A DNA stretch of 64,000 bases from CAG-882 sp050874385 (GCA_050874385.1 JBNMKO010000004.1:16341-80340); one strand, 5' to 3'; shown: positions 1 through 8,848, counted from the stretch's first letter. The notes: generated by a model from the sequence alone, not told the origin. Made by a program: numbers and translations.

Positions 1-1942
1 GCCGCCTGCCAATCTGCCCAAGCTTTGCGGTGTCGCCTCCCGACAAAATCCTTAACATCACATAGTCGAGATATTGTTTCTTTCTCATCTGCTTTTTAAC
101 TTCAAGTATCTCCTCAAACTTTTCAGGTTCGAGTATTCTTGTGTTGTCAAGACTGCTTTTGTTCATCTCATAAAATTCCATCGCGCGCACAAGAGAGTCC
201 CGTATCATATCAGACATTATTCTGAGCTTATTTGAAAACTCCATATTCATCTGACTGTAATCCGCCTCCATTATGAGTATCATTCCCACAAGAACTCCTT
301 CCCTCTGTATAGGTGTCGCGTAAGCCGGATAATCTTTTAGCGCCTTAGTGTTCACAAATGTCTCATTGTTTTGAAGGCTTGACAAAAGCTCAGGGTAATC
401 CGTAATTTTTAGCGATTTATGCGCCCTTTGTGTGCACCTTTTTGAGCACACATAAAGTCTTGCAAATGTGCTGTTCGGCTTAATGCTGTATATGGCAACA
501 TACGAATTTCCAAGCACCTCCTCACAGATATCTATCGCCTCGTAAAATACCATCTCAGGAAGCGTTGTGTTTAACTTTTTTACAACCGAATACATCTTTC
601 CAAAGCTGTCCTTATATGCGATTATCTGGTTGTTGAAACGCTCTTTGCCCTCGGCAACCTCTGTGTAAAGCCCATGAAGGAAAGCATATTTTTCCTCTAA
701 AAGCTTTAACTCCTCATTCTTGCTTTTTATATCATCCCTCGCCTTGTCGGTGTTGTAGCCGAGCACACACCCAAGAAGCAGATAGCATGCAAACGGAAGC
801 CAGTTCTGCACATCAAAGAACAACACCTGCCACGACATGGACAGGCTGTTCGAGGTCATATATCCCACACTCGCAATAAGTGCCGCAGCCGCACCCGCGC
901 CAAGCCCGTTGACACTCGCGATTATCGCGATGTACACAAGCCTGAAATCCAGAAAGTTAAACATCACATTATCCCTTGTGATATAGTTGAGCACCTCGGC
1001 AACCGCGAACAGAACTATCTGCTCTATGATTACTCGAAGCAGCCTGTTTGAAAAAAATCGCCGGAAAATATGCTTCTTCTTTTTGGCTGACTTTTTGATA
1101 TAGCTGTCAAGCGCATCCCGCAAATCATCCTTTATGTTTCCGCGCGGTATAAAGCCGTACTCCGTCCTCGCCCAATCGTCCTCGCGGTAAATCGGCGTAC
1201 ACTCATCCTTGCCGCTGTACTCAACCTTTATCTGTCCTGCCTGACTGCCCGCAATATCCTTTAAAAACTGCACCAATTCGCCAAATGTCATATTGTTTTT
1301 TCCGCTGAGATTTGTGTCAAGATAAGGTTTTTCCCAAGGGTCATCAAACATTCTGCAAAGAAGTCCCGCAAGGTCATCCTCCCTTATAAAATCCGTCTGA
1401 GTATTCTCATAGCCCGGCAGCACAAGCTTCTTTTTGTCGAGCACCGCATAGAGCCATCTTCCGATATGGCTTGTCTTTATAACGGTATGATAAAGGTAAG
1501 GTGTGCGGAGAAGCTGTACATTTATTCCGTCCTTCTGCGCCGCCTTCTTGCACAGCTGCTCGCAGGCATTTAAAAGGACACCCCTGCTCGCCTCGCCGTT
1601 CTCCCCCTCATCGGGAAGCCTGTTTCCCGTTATGTAAATAAATGACTTTATATTTTTCTTTCTGCACAGATAGAGTATATATTCAAGCTTTTCAAGCTCG
1701 TCAAAAATCTTCTTTTCCCCGTCTAGCACCTGCGAAAAGAAAACGACTGTGCCAAAATTAAAAGACTGGAAAATCTTTTCCGTATCTTCATCCGTGCCGT
1801 TTTTTAAGAAAATAATATTATTTTTCTTTATTTTGTCCTGCGCAATACTATTTTTTAGCACAACACATCGGTATTCCTTGTCTATGGCATTGTAAAAGCC
1901 CTCCGACACCACGGTTGTGTTTCCGGCAAATAAAATATCCAC
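1..1942 (-). CDS. PelD-like membrane protein with N-terminal SDR domain (3' end outside window)
   Basis: The frame is open from a GTG at 1942 to the window edge (647 codons, C-terminus missing). GGAAAGGA lies 5-12 nt before the GTG. Residues 1-255 look like an extended NAD-dependent epimerase (Rossmann-like start, DFIREDDLA in the C-terminal lobe), but the Tyr-x3-Lys site is not recognisable. Three or more hydrophobic segments follow at about 303-398, then a GAF-like domain (about 430-590), then the start of what looks like a degenerate GGDEF fold (LDYVMLRIL...DTAKLGQIGRR). SDR-TM-GAF-GGDEF matches what I recall of PelD, the c-di-GMP receptor of Pel exopolysaccharide synthesis, in Gram-positive bacteria. 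The rest of a Pel operon would lie to the left. The I-site is not visible here, so c-di-GMP binding is inference. Confidence 0.6.
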   Translation of the reverse strand, partial: MDILFAGNTTVVSEGFYNAIDKEYRCVVLKNSIAQDKIKKNNIIFLKNGTDEDTEKIFQSFNFGTVVFFSQVLDGEKKIFDELEKLEYILYLCRKKNIKSFIYITGNRLPDEGENGEASRGVLLNACEQLCKKAAQKDGINVQLLRTPYLYHTVIKTSHIGRWLYAVLDKKKLVLPGYENTQTDFIREDDLAGLLCRMFDDPWEKPYLDTNLSGKNNMTFGELVQFLKDIAGSQAGQIKVEYSGKDECTPIYREDDWARTEYGFIPRGNIKDDLRDALDSYIKKSAKKKKHIFRRFFSNRLLRVIIEQIVLFAVAEVLNYITRDNVMFNFLDFRLVYIAIIASVNGLGAGAAAALIASVGYMTSNSLSMSWQVLFFDVQNWLPFACYLLLGCVLGYNTDKARDDIKSKNEELKLLEEKYAFLHGLYTEVAEGKERFNNQIIAYKDSFGKMYSVVKKLNTTLPEMVFYEAIDICEEVLGNSYVAIYSIKPNSTFARLYVCSKRCTQRAHKSLKITDYPELLSSLQNNETFVNTKALKDYPAYATPIQREGVLVGMILIMEADYSQMNMEFSNKLRIMSDMIRDSLVRAMEFYEMNKSSLDNTRILEPEKFEEILEVKKQMRKKQYLDYVMLRILSGGDTAKLGQIGRR

Positions 1943-2034
1943 TTTTATTCCTTTCCGCAGTTCTGCACACAAGTACCACAGAATACTTTTTTATTCTTTA
2001 CACACTTTTTACATAAAATACCTTTCACACATAA

Positions 2035-2778
2035 TTATTTTTTATTCTCAACATAATTTTTTATTCCTACAGCTATCGCCTCCGCAACCTTTCTTTGATA
2101 GTCCTCGCTCACAAGCAGCTTTGCCTCCTCATAGTTGGTTATAAAACCGCACTCCACAATGACTGTCGGGCATGGCGTGTGAATTAACATATAGTAACTG
2201 TCATTCGCCTTAATCTTCCTGTCGTTTGTCTCATCGACATTATCCTTTAAGCTGTCCTGTATGCACTGGGCAAGCTCCTTTCCCTTCTCCGAATGTTTAT
2301 AATAAAACACCTGCGCACCGCACACAGCACTGTCGCTGAAGCTGTTCTGGTGTATGCTAACAACTATGTCGGCATTGCTCTCGGTTATTATCGAACATCT
2401 TTTTTTCATGTCGGCAATCTTTTTGTTGCTGTCGCTCTCTAAGTAAAGCCCGTCATCCGTCGTCCTTGTCAGGACAACTTCCATGCCCTCACTCTCAAGC
2501 TCCTCCTTCAACATATATGACACCGAAAGATTAATCTCCTTCTCAATGGTATTGTTGACACCAAGCATTCCTGGGTCTATCCCTCCGTGCCCCGGGTCGA
2601 TTACAATACAGTATTTTTCGCCTGCCGCATCCGGCGGCATTGTCTCCGACTCTTGTGTGTTGGCAGCCTGCGCATCGACAGCCATGCCGTCCTCCGAATA
2701 CAGAAAATGCCTCATAAGCAGCCACAGCGAAAAAATCATTATCAGTCCCATCGCAAGCGAAAGTAAGTCTTTTTTCAT
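2035..2778 (-). CDS. cwlD: N-acetylmuramoyl-L-alanine amidase, CwlD-like
   Basis: 247 aa: an N-terminal membrane anchor or signal segment (about residues 5-26), a short linker, then an Amidase_3 zinc hydrolase domain. It begins with IVIDPGHGGIDPG (zinc His), continues with the Glu in TIEKEINLSVS, the SIHQNS motif (second zinc His) and ends with VIVECGFITNYEEA, which carries the catalytic Glu. Amidase_3 enzymes cleave the MurNAc-L-Ala bond of peptidoglycan outside the membrane. CwlD in spore formers makes cortex muramic lactam; I see no other spore gene here, so the spore role is not supported. A terminator hairpin ends 4 nt before the ATG and no ordinary Shine-Dalgarno is visible, which makes initiation odd. 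Confidence 0.88.
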   Translation of the reverse strand: MKKDLLSLAMGLIMIFSLWLLMRHFLYSEDGMAVDAQAANTQESETMPPDAAGEKYCIVIDPGHGGIDPGMLGVNNTIEKEINLSVSYMLKEELESEGMEVVLTRTTDDGLYLESDSNKKIADMKKRCSIITESNADIVVSIHQNSFSDSAVCGAQVFYYKHSEKGKELAQCIQDSLKDNVDETNDRKIKANDSYYMLIHTPCPTVIVECGFITNYEEAKLLVSEDYQRKVAEAIAVGIKNYVENKK

Positions 2779-2784
2779 AACAAA

Positions 2785-2830
2785 AAACCCCGCACACAGA
2801 ATACTTATTTCTATTCTATGCGTGGGGTTT
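2785..2830 (-). terminator. intrinsic terminator abutting the cwlD start
   Basis: Inverted repeat with arms 2785-2803 and 2812-2830 (AAACCCC against GGGGTTT, continuing with two mismatches) and an 8-nt loop. On the minus strand it is followed by TTTTTT at 2787-2782, then GTT and the cwlD ATG. It ends the GH18 transcript. The GGGG in its 3' arm is the only Shine-Dalgarno-like sequence for cwlD. Confidence 0.75.
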
Positions 2831-2925
2831 GAAATTATGCCCTTTATAATACTGTATGATTATGTTTTAAACTTATTATAACCGTTTATCAGACAGATTT
2901 TTTATCTCTATTTGCAAACTATCAT

Positions 2926-4797
2926 CTATTTGTTGTACTGCGCGATTACCTCCCAAACTTCCGGAAACTCTCCGCCAAGACTCCACCCTGACACACCGGC
3001 AATGCCGTACTGCGCCACAAGCTTCATCTTTTCCTCAATCGACCTCGCATCCTCAAGCCATACGCTGTAGTGATGTCCATCGACATCGCCCTCCGCAACG
3101 TACTGTCCGACGCTGTCGCTCCAGTTGGCGACAAGTCCAAGCTCCTCAACTCTCTCATAAGAAGACTTCATGGTATATGCCTTTGAGTTTAAAACCTGCT
3201 GCCCGTTCTCGTCGACATATTCCTCCCACATTCTGGTGTAGAATGGCAGCGCATTTATAATCTTTTGTGCCGGAACACTTGCGAGCGTATTTTCTATTCC
3301 ATTTCTCACAAAATCAAGCGATGCAACGCTTCCAGCCTCATCACTTCCGTTGTAATGTTCATCATAGCCCATCACAATCACATAATCCACAATCGCGCCC
3401 TGCTCTGCCCTGTCATAATGCGCCGAGTGAGGCATAGGGACATAATTGTCAACCGACAGCACAATTCCCGCATTTCTGCACTCTATGGACAGCTCCCTTA
3501 AAAACTGTACAAAATGTATGCCATTGTCAGAGCTTACTTTCTCAAAATCAATGTTAATTCCATCATAGCCATGGGAATTTACTTCATTCATCATGGCCGC
3601 GATAAGAGCCCTTCTGTTCTCCGTCACCGCAAACAGCTCGTACTCGCTCCAGCCGTTCTCAGCACTCACCGACGTAAAATCGCTCCACAAAGGCCATATC
3701 TGTCTGCCCGTCTCGTGTATGTAATCCACATACTCCTGCTGTGCAAAGGAATTAAAATTCCCCACACTGTCCGAGAGCTGATACCATGTAGGCGAAACCA
3801 CATTTACACCCTGCGTCGCATCCAAAAGATTGTATATCTTTGTGTTGTCATTCAAATCATACACCGCATGCCATACCATGTTTACCTTGTCTTTTCTCGA
3901 TACGGATGTATAGATAGGTGCCTGATACTCGTTGGAGGTTGTCACGGTATAACTCTCACCAAGCTCCTTTGTTCTCACAAAGCCCCTGATATCATCGTCC
4001 GTCACAATCTCCGTCCAGTCGCCGTCAGAGTCCACTACAGCCCAGCTCGCATTTTCATCCCCGATTGCAAGTATCTCGTCCTTGATGCTCGCACCGGTTC
4101 TGACTGTTCCCTCGCTTGCTATATGTACATACTCCTTATCGCCGTACTCGGTTGTCACAAGCATTCTGTAAGGCTCGGTTCTGACCTCATACAAAAAATC
4201 AGCCCTATCCTTTACAAAATCAATGGCTATGTAAATGTCATCCCCAACTCTTCTTGCGACAACATAATGTTCTTTCTTAACCTTATCCCCCACATAATAA
4301 GCCTGACTCTCAAAAGGAATGGTCACAATCTTTGTGGGAGTTGTGTATATAAGCTCATCATTTGCAATATCAAGGTAAAATCTGTGATTGAGGTTCTCAT
4401 CTATAAAATCCTTTTTTAAGTACCACACATCCCCAAAACAGTAAGCCTTGCTGTCAGTCTGCTCACCGTTTAACAGCAAAAATGCCTCAAGTGCGCCGCT
4501 CTCCTGCACAGTCCCGTCGCCAACTGCAAATCCATTCTGAATATAATAATCCTCAAACGTAATTCTCGTCTTATTCGGCGTATATTTGTCAATCAAAGTC
4601 ACAAGCCCTATTCCACCAGCCACAAGCACACACACAATTATGACCGCCGCGATAATTCCCGCCGCCTGCTTGTTGTTCTTTTTTCTAATCCTCTTAATCG
4701 GGCTCTCCTGCACATAATAATCATCTATATCATTGTCATCAATTCTGTCCTTCTCGTCAAAATCCTCGTCCATCAAATACCGTTTCTTTTTTGCCAT
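2926..4797 (-). CDS. membrane-anchored SH3-like and GH18 glycosidase
   Basis: 623 aa. A charged cytoplasmic N-terminus is followed by one membrane segment (about 46-70), then an extracellular part: a region resembling copper-amine-oxidase-N/stalk domains, an SH3b-like segment (about 220-275) and a C-terminal GH18 TIM barrel (about 300-620). The GH18 signature YDGINIDFEKV carries the catalytic Glu, and the conserved barrel pieces YVIVMGYDEH and GVSGWSLGGE are present. This architecture is usual for clostridial and bacillar GH18 proteins acting on N-acetylglucosamine-containing polymers such as peptidoglycan. It lies just upstream of the amidase, so both may work on the wall, but the terminator between them argues against simple co-transcription. 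The substrate is inferred. Confidence 0.85.
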   Translation of the reverse strand: MAKKKRYLMDEDFDEKDRIDDNDIDDYYVQESPIKRIRKKNNKQAAGIIAAVIIVCVLVAGGIGLVTLIDKYTPNKTRITFEDYYIQNGFAVGDGTVQESGALEAFLLLNGEQTDSKAYCFGDVWYLKKDFIDENLNHRFYLDIANDELIYTTPTKIVTIPFESQAYYVGDKVKKEHYVVARRVGDDIYIAIDFVKDRADFLYEVRTEPYRMLVTTEYGDKEYVHIASEGTVRTGASIKDEILAIGDENASWAVVDSDGDWTEIVTDDDIRGFVRTKELGESYTVTTSNEYQAPIYTSVSRKDKVNMVWHAVYDLNDNTKIYNLLDATQGVNVVSPTWYQLSDSVGNFNSFAQQEYVDYIHETGRQIWPLWSDFTSVSAENGWSEYELFAVTENRRALIAAMMNEVNSHGYDGINIDFEKVSSDNGIHFVQFLRELSIECRNAGIVLSVDNYVPMPHSAHYDRAEQGAIVDYVIVMGYDEHYNGSDEAGSVASLDFVRNGIENTLASVPAQKIINALPFYTRMWEEYVDENGQQVLNSKAYTMKSSYERVEELGLVANWSDSVGQYVAEGDVDGHHYSVWLEDARSIEEKMKLVAQYGIAGVSGWSLGGEFPEVWEVIAQYNK

Positions 4798-4935
4798 TCA
4801 TCTGCTCCCTATTAAAAATTATAAGAATTATTTTAATACCAAAATTAATTATACTTTTGATTACACACATTTTCAATACTGATTGTTTTCCATTTCTTAT
4901 TTATTTTTATCCTGCTAAAATCCCTTCTCAGGTGG

Positions 4936-4971
4936 CAAAAAAGCTCCGGACAGCATCACGCCGCCCAGAGC
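4936..4971 (-). terminator. intrinsic terminator after the 85-aa gene
   Basis: Arms 4943-4954 and 4960-4971 (GCTCCGGACAGC / GCCGCCCAGAGC) pair over 12 bp with G-U wobbles around a 5-nt loop. The run of six A at 4937-4942 gives TTTTTT on the minus strand. Confidence 0.8.
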
Positions 4972-4994
4972 CCAAAGAGGGACCTTATAAAACC

Positions 4995-5252
4995 TTAATA
5001 TTTTTTCTCATCGAGTCTCACACACTGAAACTCCACCCCTGTAATTTTTCCCATCTCATCAAACGAGTATGAACGCATGTATGTGCATGGTCCATCCCTC
5101 AAAAGCATGTCCGTAAACCGCTTGTTTATGCTCGCCTGATACCCGCCAACCGTGACCTGTATACCCTCCTGTGTGTAATGTTCAAGCTCGTCACACAACA
5201 ATGCGGATATCTCATCGCGCATATTTTCCTCCCCATTAAGTACACCCTTCAT
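4995..5252 (-). CDS. small protein of unknown function (85 aa)
   Basis: 85 aa, acidic, no membrane segment or signal; I do not recognise a family. The first ATG (5252) follows GGAGGCAGGCT. A second in-frame ATG at 5222 (MRDEISALL) follows GGGGAGGAAAAT, so either start may be used. It lies 113 nt downstream of the P-loop gene on the same strand and is closed by a strong terminator, so it could be the last gene of the kinase operon. The segment before it contains a palindrome, TGTAATTACA. Confidence 0.6.
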   Translation of the reverse strand: MKGVLNGEENMRDEISALLCDELEHYTQEGIQVTVGGYQASINKRFTDMLLRDGPCTYMRSYSFDEMGKITGVEFQCVRLDEKKY

Positions 5253-5365
5253 AGCCTGCCTCCGTGATGTAATTACATAGTTACATTTGAAAGGCTGCCA
5301 ACACCAATGCCATCTACCAGAATTTGTGTGATATATTATTTATCCTTATAAGGCATATCTGTGAC

Positions 5366-6010
5366 TTAATTTTTCATTTTGCAACCAATTCCATACGCTT
5401 CCTCTCCAAAAAGCTTCTCCATAAGCAAGATTGTATCTCTTGATATGGAAAACGGCTCCATGTCCACAGGAATTATAACCGGCTCCTTTGCAGCCCTCCT
5501 GTACTCACTTATGCCATCTTTGCAGTAAAATACGCACATAAAGCATATTTTCCCGGCGTATCTTCTCCCCAAAATATCTGCCGCCCTTATCGACCCCTCA
5601 AAACTGCCCAGACTCAAATCCCCTACCAAAAACAGCCTGTCGCACATTTTTAACTCATATTCCCCGACACAATCCGCCTGGCCAAAATCAACAATCCGGT
5701 AATCATACCGCCCGCAAAGCTTTGACGGTTCAACATCTTCGCTCCCCGCCAAAAACGTGATATTAGCATAGACAAACCCGTCATCATAACCCATGTCATC
5801 TTGAATAACCTTTGCCTGTCGTTTCTTTAATATATTATTTTTTAAAACATCGGCGCAATGACTGTTTACCATCACCTGCTTTTTTGCCACGTTTGACAGA
5901 TAATTGGCGGCGCACAGCACAAAGTGCGTTGTCCCACATCCGCTTCGCGTTCCTACGACCCCTATCACTATTGTCTTTTCCGAGACAGTCCGGAATAATT
6001 GTCTTTTCAA
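5366..6010 (-). CDS. degenerate P-loop (MinD/CpaE-like) protein
   Basis: About 214 aa. It opens with a beta-strand and a deviant nucleotide-binding loop, IVIGVVGTRSGCGTTHF, in which the usual GK[ST] lysine is replaced (GTT). YDYRIVDFGQAD follows at the Walker B/switch position. The fold suggests a SIMIBI relative that may bind but not hydrolyse nucleotide. I prefer the TTG at 6010, 5 nt after GGGGAGAGG. An ATG at 6121 in the same frame would add 37 residues of poor character. Either way it overlaps the 3' end of the kinase gene in another frame (176 or 287 nt). Its loop resembles the one in the kinase C-terminal domain, so the two are probably paralogues acting together. Function unknown. Confidence 0.65.
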   Translation of the reverse strand: MKRQLFRTVSEKTIVIGVVGTRSGCGTTHFVLCAANYLSNVAKKQVMVNSHCADVLKNNILKKRQAKVIQDDMGYDDGFVYANITFLAGSEDVEPSKLCGRYDYRIVDFGQADCVGEYELKMCDRLFLVGDLSLGSFEGSIRAADILGRRYAGKICFMCVFYCKDGISEYRRAAKEPVIIPVDMEPFSISRDTILLMEKLFGEEAYGIGCKMKN

Positions 6011-7352
6011 TAACACCTCTCCCCATCTTAAACGAATACGGCGCTGTACAGTACGGAACCCTAAAAGCGTTCTCCATATAGTGTTCTTTTTTGATTTCCA
6101 TGTACTCATGCCCCGCCGCAAAATTTACCGCGCTCACAAATTTTCTCCCCACACCTCTAAAAAAAGCCACAGCCCTCTCATAATCAAGAAGTTCGTCCAC
6201 CGTATGCCCGGTGACAAGCACAAAATTATCGCTGTCGTCAATATACTGCGTCAAGGTACTCTCATTCCATTCCCACATGCTTCCGATTTCCCTTATTATA
6301 ACCGAATATTCATCTTTGTCGCTTTGGCTTAACGCAACCGCAAAGCCCTGATAATCCGGCACTATCTCAACGCCGTCCACATCGTAAACTCCACCACGAC
6401 AGCTTATATGCCTGACCTGCCCATATACAGGAATAGTCATTTGCTTATCCTTCTGTGCCAAAAGCTCCAACAGACATTTAATTCCTCTCGATTTTAAGTG
6501 AGCTGACAGCATAATTGCAAAATGCGTCGCACCAACCCGATGTCCGCTCCCAGCAATTACTATAATCGTCGGATTTGCCGTTATCTTTTTATTTGTTAAC
6601 GTCTGTGATTTTTCAAGTGCAAGAAAAAGTTCCCCAGCATCCTCATATCTCTCAGAAGGATTCTGACTTGTGCACTTATCAATGATAAATTCAAGATTTT
6701 CTGAACATTTGTATCCATCTAAGGTCTGCCCCGCAAGCATAAACCTCATAAGCATTCCAAGCGAGTACACATCACATCTCTCCTTAGGACTTGACCTGTG
6801 GTAAAGCTCAGGTGCCGCATATCCGGCTGTCCCCATCACACATTCCGGCGGGGCTTCCTTCATATAGCTGCTACCAAAGTCAACCAGCTTAATGCCCTCA
6901 TCCGTGACCAAAATATTGTCCGGTTTTATATCAAGATGTAATAATCCTGCCTGTTTTTGCATATAACCAAGAACAGTACATATACTCATAACAATGCTGC
7001 AGGTCTCTTCCTCCGCAAGTCTTTTTCTTGTTCTGACATATTCAAAAAGCGATGTCCCTTCTATATACTCTTCAACTATATAGAAATACACATCATCCTC
7101 ATCAATGTCATATATTATAGGTAAGGATGCATGCCGCAGATTTTTCAGCGCATCTGCTTCGCGCCTTCTTGTATTATGTATGTCCTCACTCTTACGGATA
7201 CGCTTGACAGCCCTGCAGACGCCAAGCCCTGTATGTCTTGTAAGAAATACCTCACCGTAAGCTCCCTGCCCGAGCTTACTAAGGATTAAGTATTTGCCAT
7301 CCAATAGAGTACTTTGTGTATCGGTAAATACCACCTCCAAGGATAACTGCAA
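5835..7352 (-). CDS. Hanks-type Ser/Thr kinase fused to a degenerate P-loop domain
   Basis: 505 aa. Residues 20-250 are a complete kinase: glycine loop LGQGAYGEVF, ATP-anchoring Lys50 in AVK, catalytic loop HLDIKPDN with Asp141, DFG at 158-160, and AAPE at 179-182. There is no transmembrane or PASTA segment, unlike PrkC/StkP. Residues 261-440 form a MinD-like domain whose loop GSGHRVGATHF lacks the Walker lysine. The last 60 residues are basic and overlap the next gene in another frame. The listed start is a TTG with no convincing Shine-Dalgarno; a GGAGGTGG lies shortly inside the frame, so the true start is uncertain. No partner phosphatase is adjacent. An FHA protein (56.7-58 kb) is encoded far away in the window. 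Confidence 0.8.
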   Translation of the reverse strand: MQLSLEVVFTDTQSTLLDGKYLILSKLGQGAYGEVFLTRHTGLGVCRAVKRIRKSEDIHNTRRREADALKNLRHASLPIIYDIDEDDVYFYIVEEYIEGTSLFEYVRTRKRLAEEETCSIVMSICTVLGYMQKQAGLLHLDIKPDNILVTDEGIKLVDFGSSYMKEAPPECVMGTAGYAAPELYHRSSPKERCDVYSLGMLMRFMLAGQTLDGYKCSENLEFIIDKCTSQNPSERYEDAGELFLALEKSQTLTNKKITANPTIIVIAGSGHRVGATHFAIMLSAHLKSRGIKCLLELLAQKDKQMTIPVYGQVRHISCRGGVYDVDGVEIVPDYQGFAVALSQSDKDEYSVIIREIGSMWEWNESTLTQYIDDSDNFVLVTGHTVDELLDYERAVAFFRGVGRKFVSAVNFAAGHEYMEIKKEHYMENAFRVPYCTAPYSFKMGRGVIEKTIIPDCLGKDNSDRGRRNAKRMWDNALCAVRRQLSVKRGKKAGDGKQSLRRCFKK

Positions 7353-7458
7353 ATCCTGTATATATTTTATAAAATATAAATCGTATGCACAACCGTCTTA
7401 AATTGTAGAGTTATTAAACACATGTTTAAATTTCATATTTTTTTCATATTAATAAACC

Positions 7459-7488
7459 TTTACAGAACAATAATAGATGACGTATAAT
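7459..7488 (+). promoter_or_regulatory. sigma-A-type promoter of mecA
   Basis: TTTACA (7459-7464), 18-nt spacer, TATAAT (7483-7488), about 30 nt before the mecA start. It sits in the 158-bp divergent region between the kinase gene and mecA. Confidence 0.6.
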
Positions 7489-7516
7489 AAGCAGGTCAGG
7501 AAGGATGTGATTGCAC

Positions 7517-8437
7517 ATGAAAATAGAAAGATTAAGTGAAAATTCAATACGTTGTACTCTTAATCGTGCTGATTTAGACTCAAGAGAACTTAAAATCAGC
7601 GAATTAGCTTATGGAACCGAGAAGGCTAAGAGCCTTTTTAAAGATATGATTGCACAGGCATCTTTTGAATGTGGCTTTGAGGCGGAGGACATTCCCCTTA
7701 TGATTGAGGCTATACCTATATCACCGGACTGCATTGTTCTTGTCATCACGAAGGTTGAGGACCCGGAAGAGCTTGACACACGCTTTTCAAAGTTCGCACC
7801 GTCCGATGAGGATGACGATTACGCGGACATGCTCGACTCCGACGATGACATGCAAGGCATTGATGACGGCTCATCACTGCTAAACAGAATAAATGAAGCA
7901 CTAAATCAGGAAGCGGATTTTATCCCATTTTCAGACAGCCTTCTAGCCAAGGCTAAGGGTAAAGACTCTTCAGATGTAATATCAGACGACATAATCTCCG
8001 GCGACAAGAAATCCACGAAAGCTAAATCGGGAAGCCAAAAATCTTCCTCAAATGCCGCCGACATTTTAAACGGCAATATTGGAACTGACAACCGCAGCGC
8101 CGTCCTAGGCGCGCAAGGTGGCAACGGCTCTTCATCCCCTGTTCCGCTTGAGAAGCTTTTCTCATTCAAGGACTTAAACCAGGCTTCAACAGCCGCAGCC
8201 GCCATTGAAAGCCGCTTTAGCGGAAGCAGTGTTCTCTACAAGAACCCTGTAAACCTGCGTTATTACCTGTTTATCCGCAGCGAAAGCATGAGCATGGACG
8301 AATTTACCGGGGTTAACAATATTCTCACCGAGTACGGTGTCAGGGAGAAGCTCTCCTACGCGACGATTGCACACCTTGAGGAGCACGACGAGGTTATTAT
8401 CCGAAAGGATGCGGTCAAGATACTTGCACAACTATAA
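7517..8437 (+). CDS. mecA: MecA-type adaptor protein of the ClpC protease
   Basis: 306 aa from the ATG at 7517. The N-terminus MKIERLSENSIRCTLN followed by a helix-rich domain (to about 95) is the MecA substrate-binding fold. An acidic, low-complexity linker (about 95-215) rich in Asp and Ser leads to the C-terminal ClpC-binding alpha/beta domain (FSFKDLNQASTAA to the end). MecA delivers targets such as ComK to ClpCP in bacilli; targets in clostridia are poorly known. AGGAAGG lies 12 nt before this ATG and 6 nt before an in-frame TTG at 7511, which would add two residues. It is monocistronic, with its own promoter and terminator. Confidence 0.9.
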   Translation: MKIERLSENSIRCTLNRADLDSRELKISELAYGTEKAKSLFKDMIAQASFECGFEAEDIPLMIEAIPISPDCIVLVITKVEDPEELDTRFSKFAPSDEDDDYADMLDSDDDMQGIDDGSSLLNRINEALNQEADFIPFSDSLLAKAKGKDSSDVISDDIISGDKKSTKAKSGSQKSSSNAADILNGNIGTDNRSAVLGAQGGNGSSSPVPLEKLFSFKDLNQASTAAAAIESRFSGSSVLYKNPVNLRYYLFIRSESMSMDEFTGVNNILTEYGVREKLSYATIAHLEEHDEVIIRKDAVKILAQL

Positions 8438-8444
8438 TATATAG

Positions 8445-8485
8445 CAAAAAAGAGAGCAAATCGTTCTTGATTTGCTCTCTCACAT
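8445..8485. terminator. bidirectional terminator between mecA and the DUF1858 gene
   Basis: Perfect 12-bp stem AGAGAGCAAATC (8451-8462) / GATTTGCTCTCT (8469-8480) with a 6-nt loop. It is flanked by AAAAA on the left and CACATTTT on the right. It serves both converging genes and is stronger on the minus strand. Confidence 0.8.
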
Positions 8486-8505
8486 TTTAAGCTAAAGTAT
8501 CAAAA

Positions 8506-8709
8506 TTACTTCGCTGCAAGAAACTCATTAATCTTAGCTGTGATTGCATCCGGGTCAAGACCGTGGACAATGGCAGCCTCCTCCAATGACTCGCCCTGCG
8601 CTGAAGGACAGCCGATGCAGTGCATACCCTCGTTGAGTAAAATAGGAACAATATCGTAATCAACATTGATTATGTCGATAATTCTCATATCCTTGCTAAT
8701 CTGTGCCAT
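8506..8709 (-). CDS. DUF1858 (hybrid-cluster-associated redox disulfide) protein
   Basis: 67 aa. The all-helical DUF1858 pattern is clear: MRIIDII..DYDIVPILLNEGMHCIGCPSAQGESLEEAA with a CxxC-like pair (Cys in HCIGC) near the middle. Members occur alone or fused to iron-sulfur proteins in anaerobes and are proposed to be redox or metal-binding; no activity is established. AGGAGG lies close upstream of the ATG. It is a single gene ending at the bidirectional terminator. Confidence 0.88.
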   Translation of the reverse strand: MAQISKDMRIIDIINVDYDIVPILLNEGMHCIGCPSAQGESLEEAAIVHGLDPDAITAKINEFLAAK

Positions 8710-8848
8710 TATAATTTCCTCCTTATTTATAAAATATAATATTATTATAACCGCATATTATTGTATCACACCACTTTTGTGTTGTAAAGCCTGTACGATA
8801 CATGCGACTATAATGGAAATCAAGAGCACAACCGCCCAGATTTGAAAT

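Noticed and set aside
3514..4419. A 301-codon open frame on the plus strand across the GH18 gene
   Set aside because: It lies fully antisense to a gene with clear GH18 motifs and its translation has no domain character and no ribosome-binding site.
5835..6121. A frameshift joining the kinase and the second P-loop gene into one gene
   Set aside because: The offset would need a +1 shift and no slippery sequence is evident; a good Shine-Dalgarno and TTG at 6010 offer a simpler start. Not fully excluded without reads or homologues.
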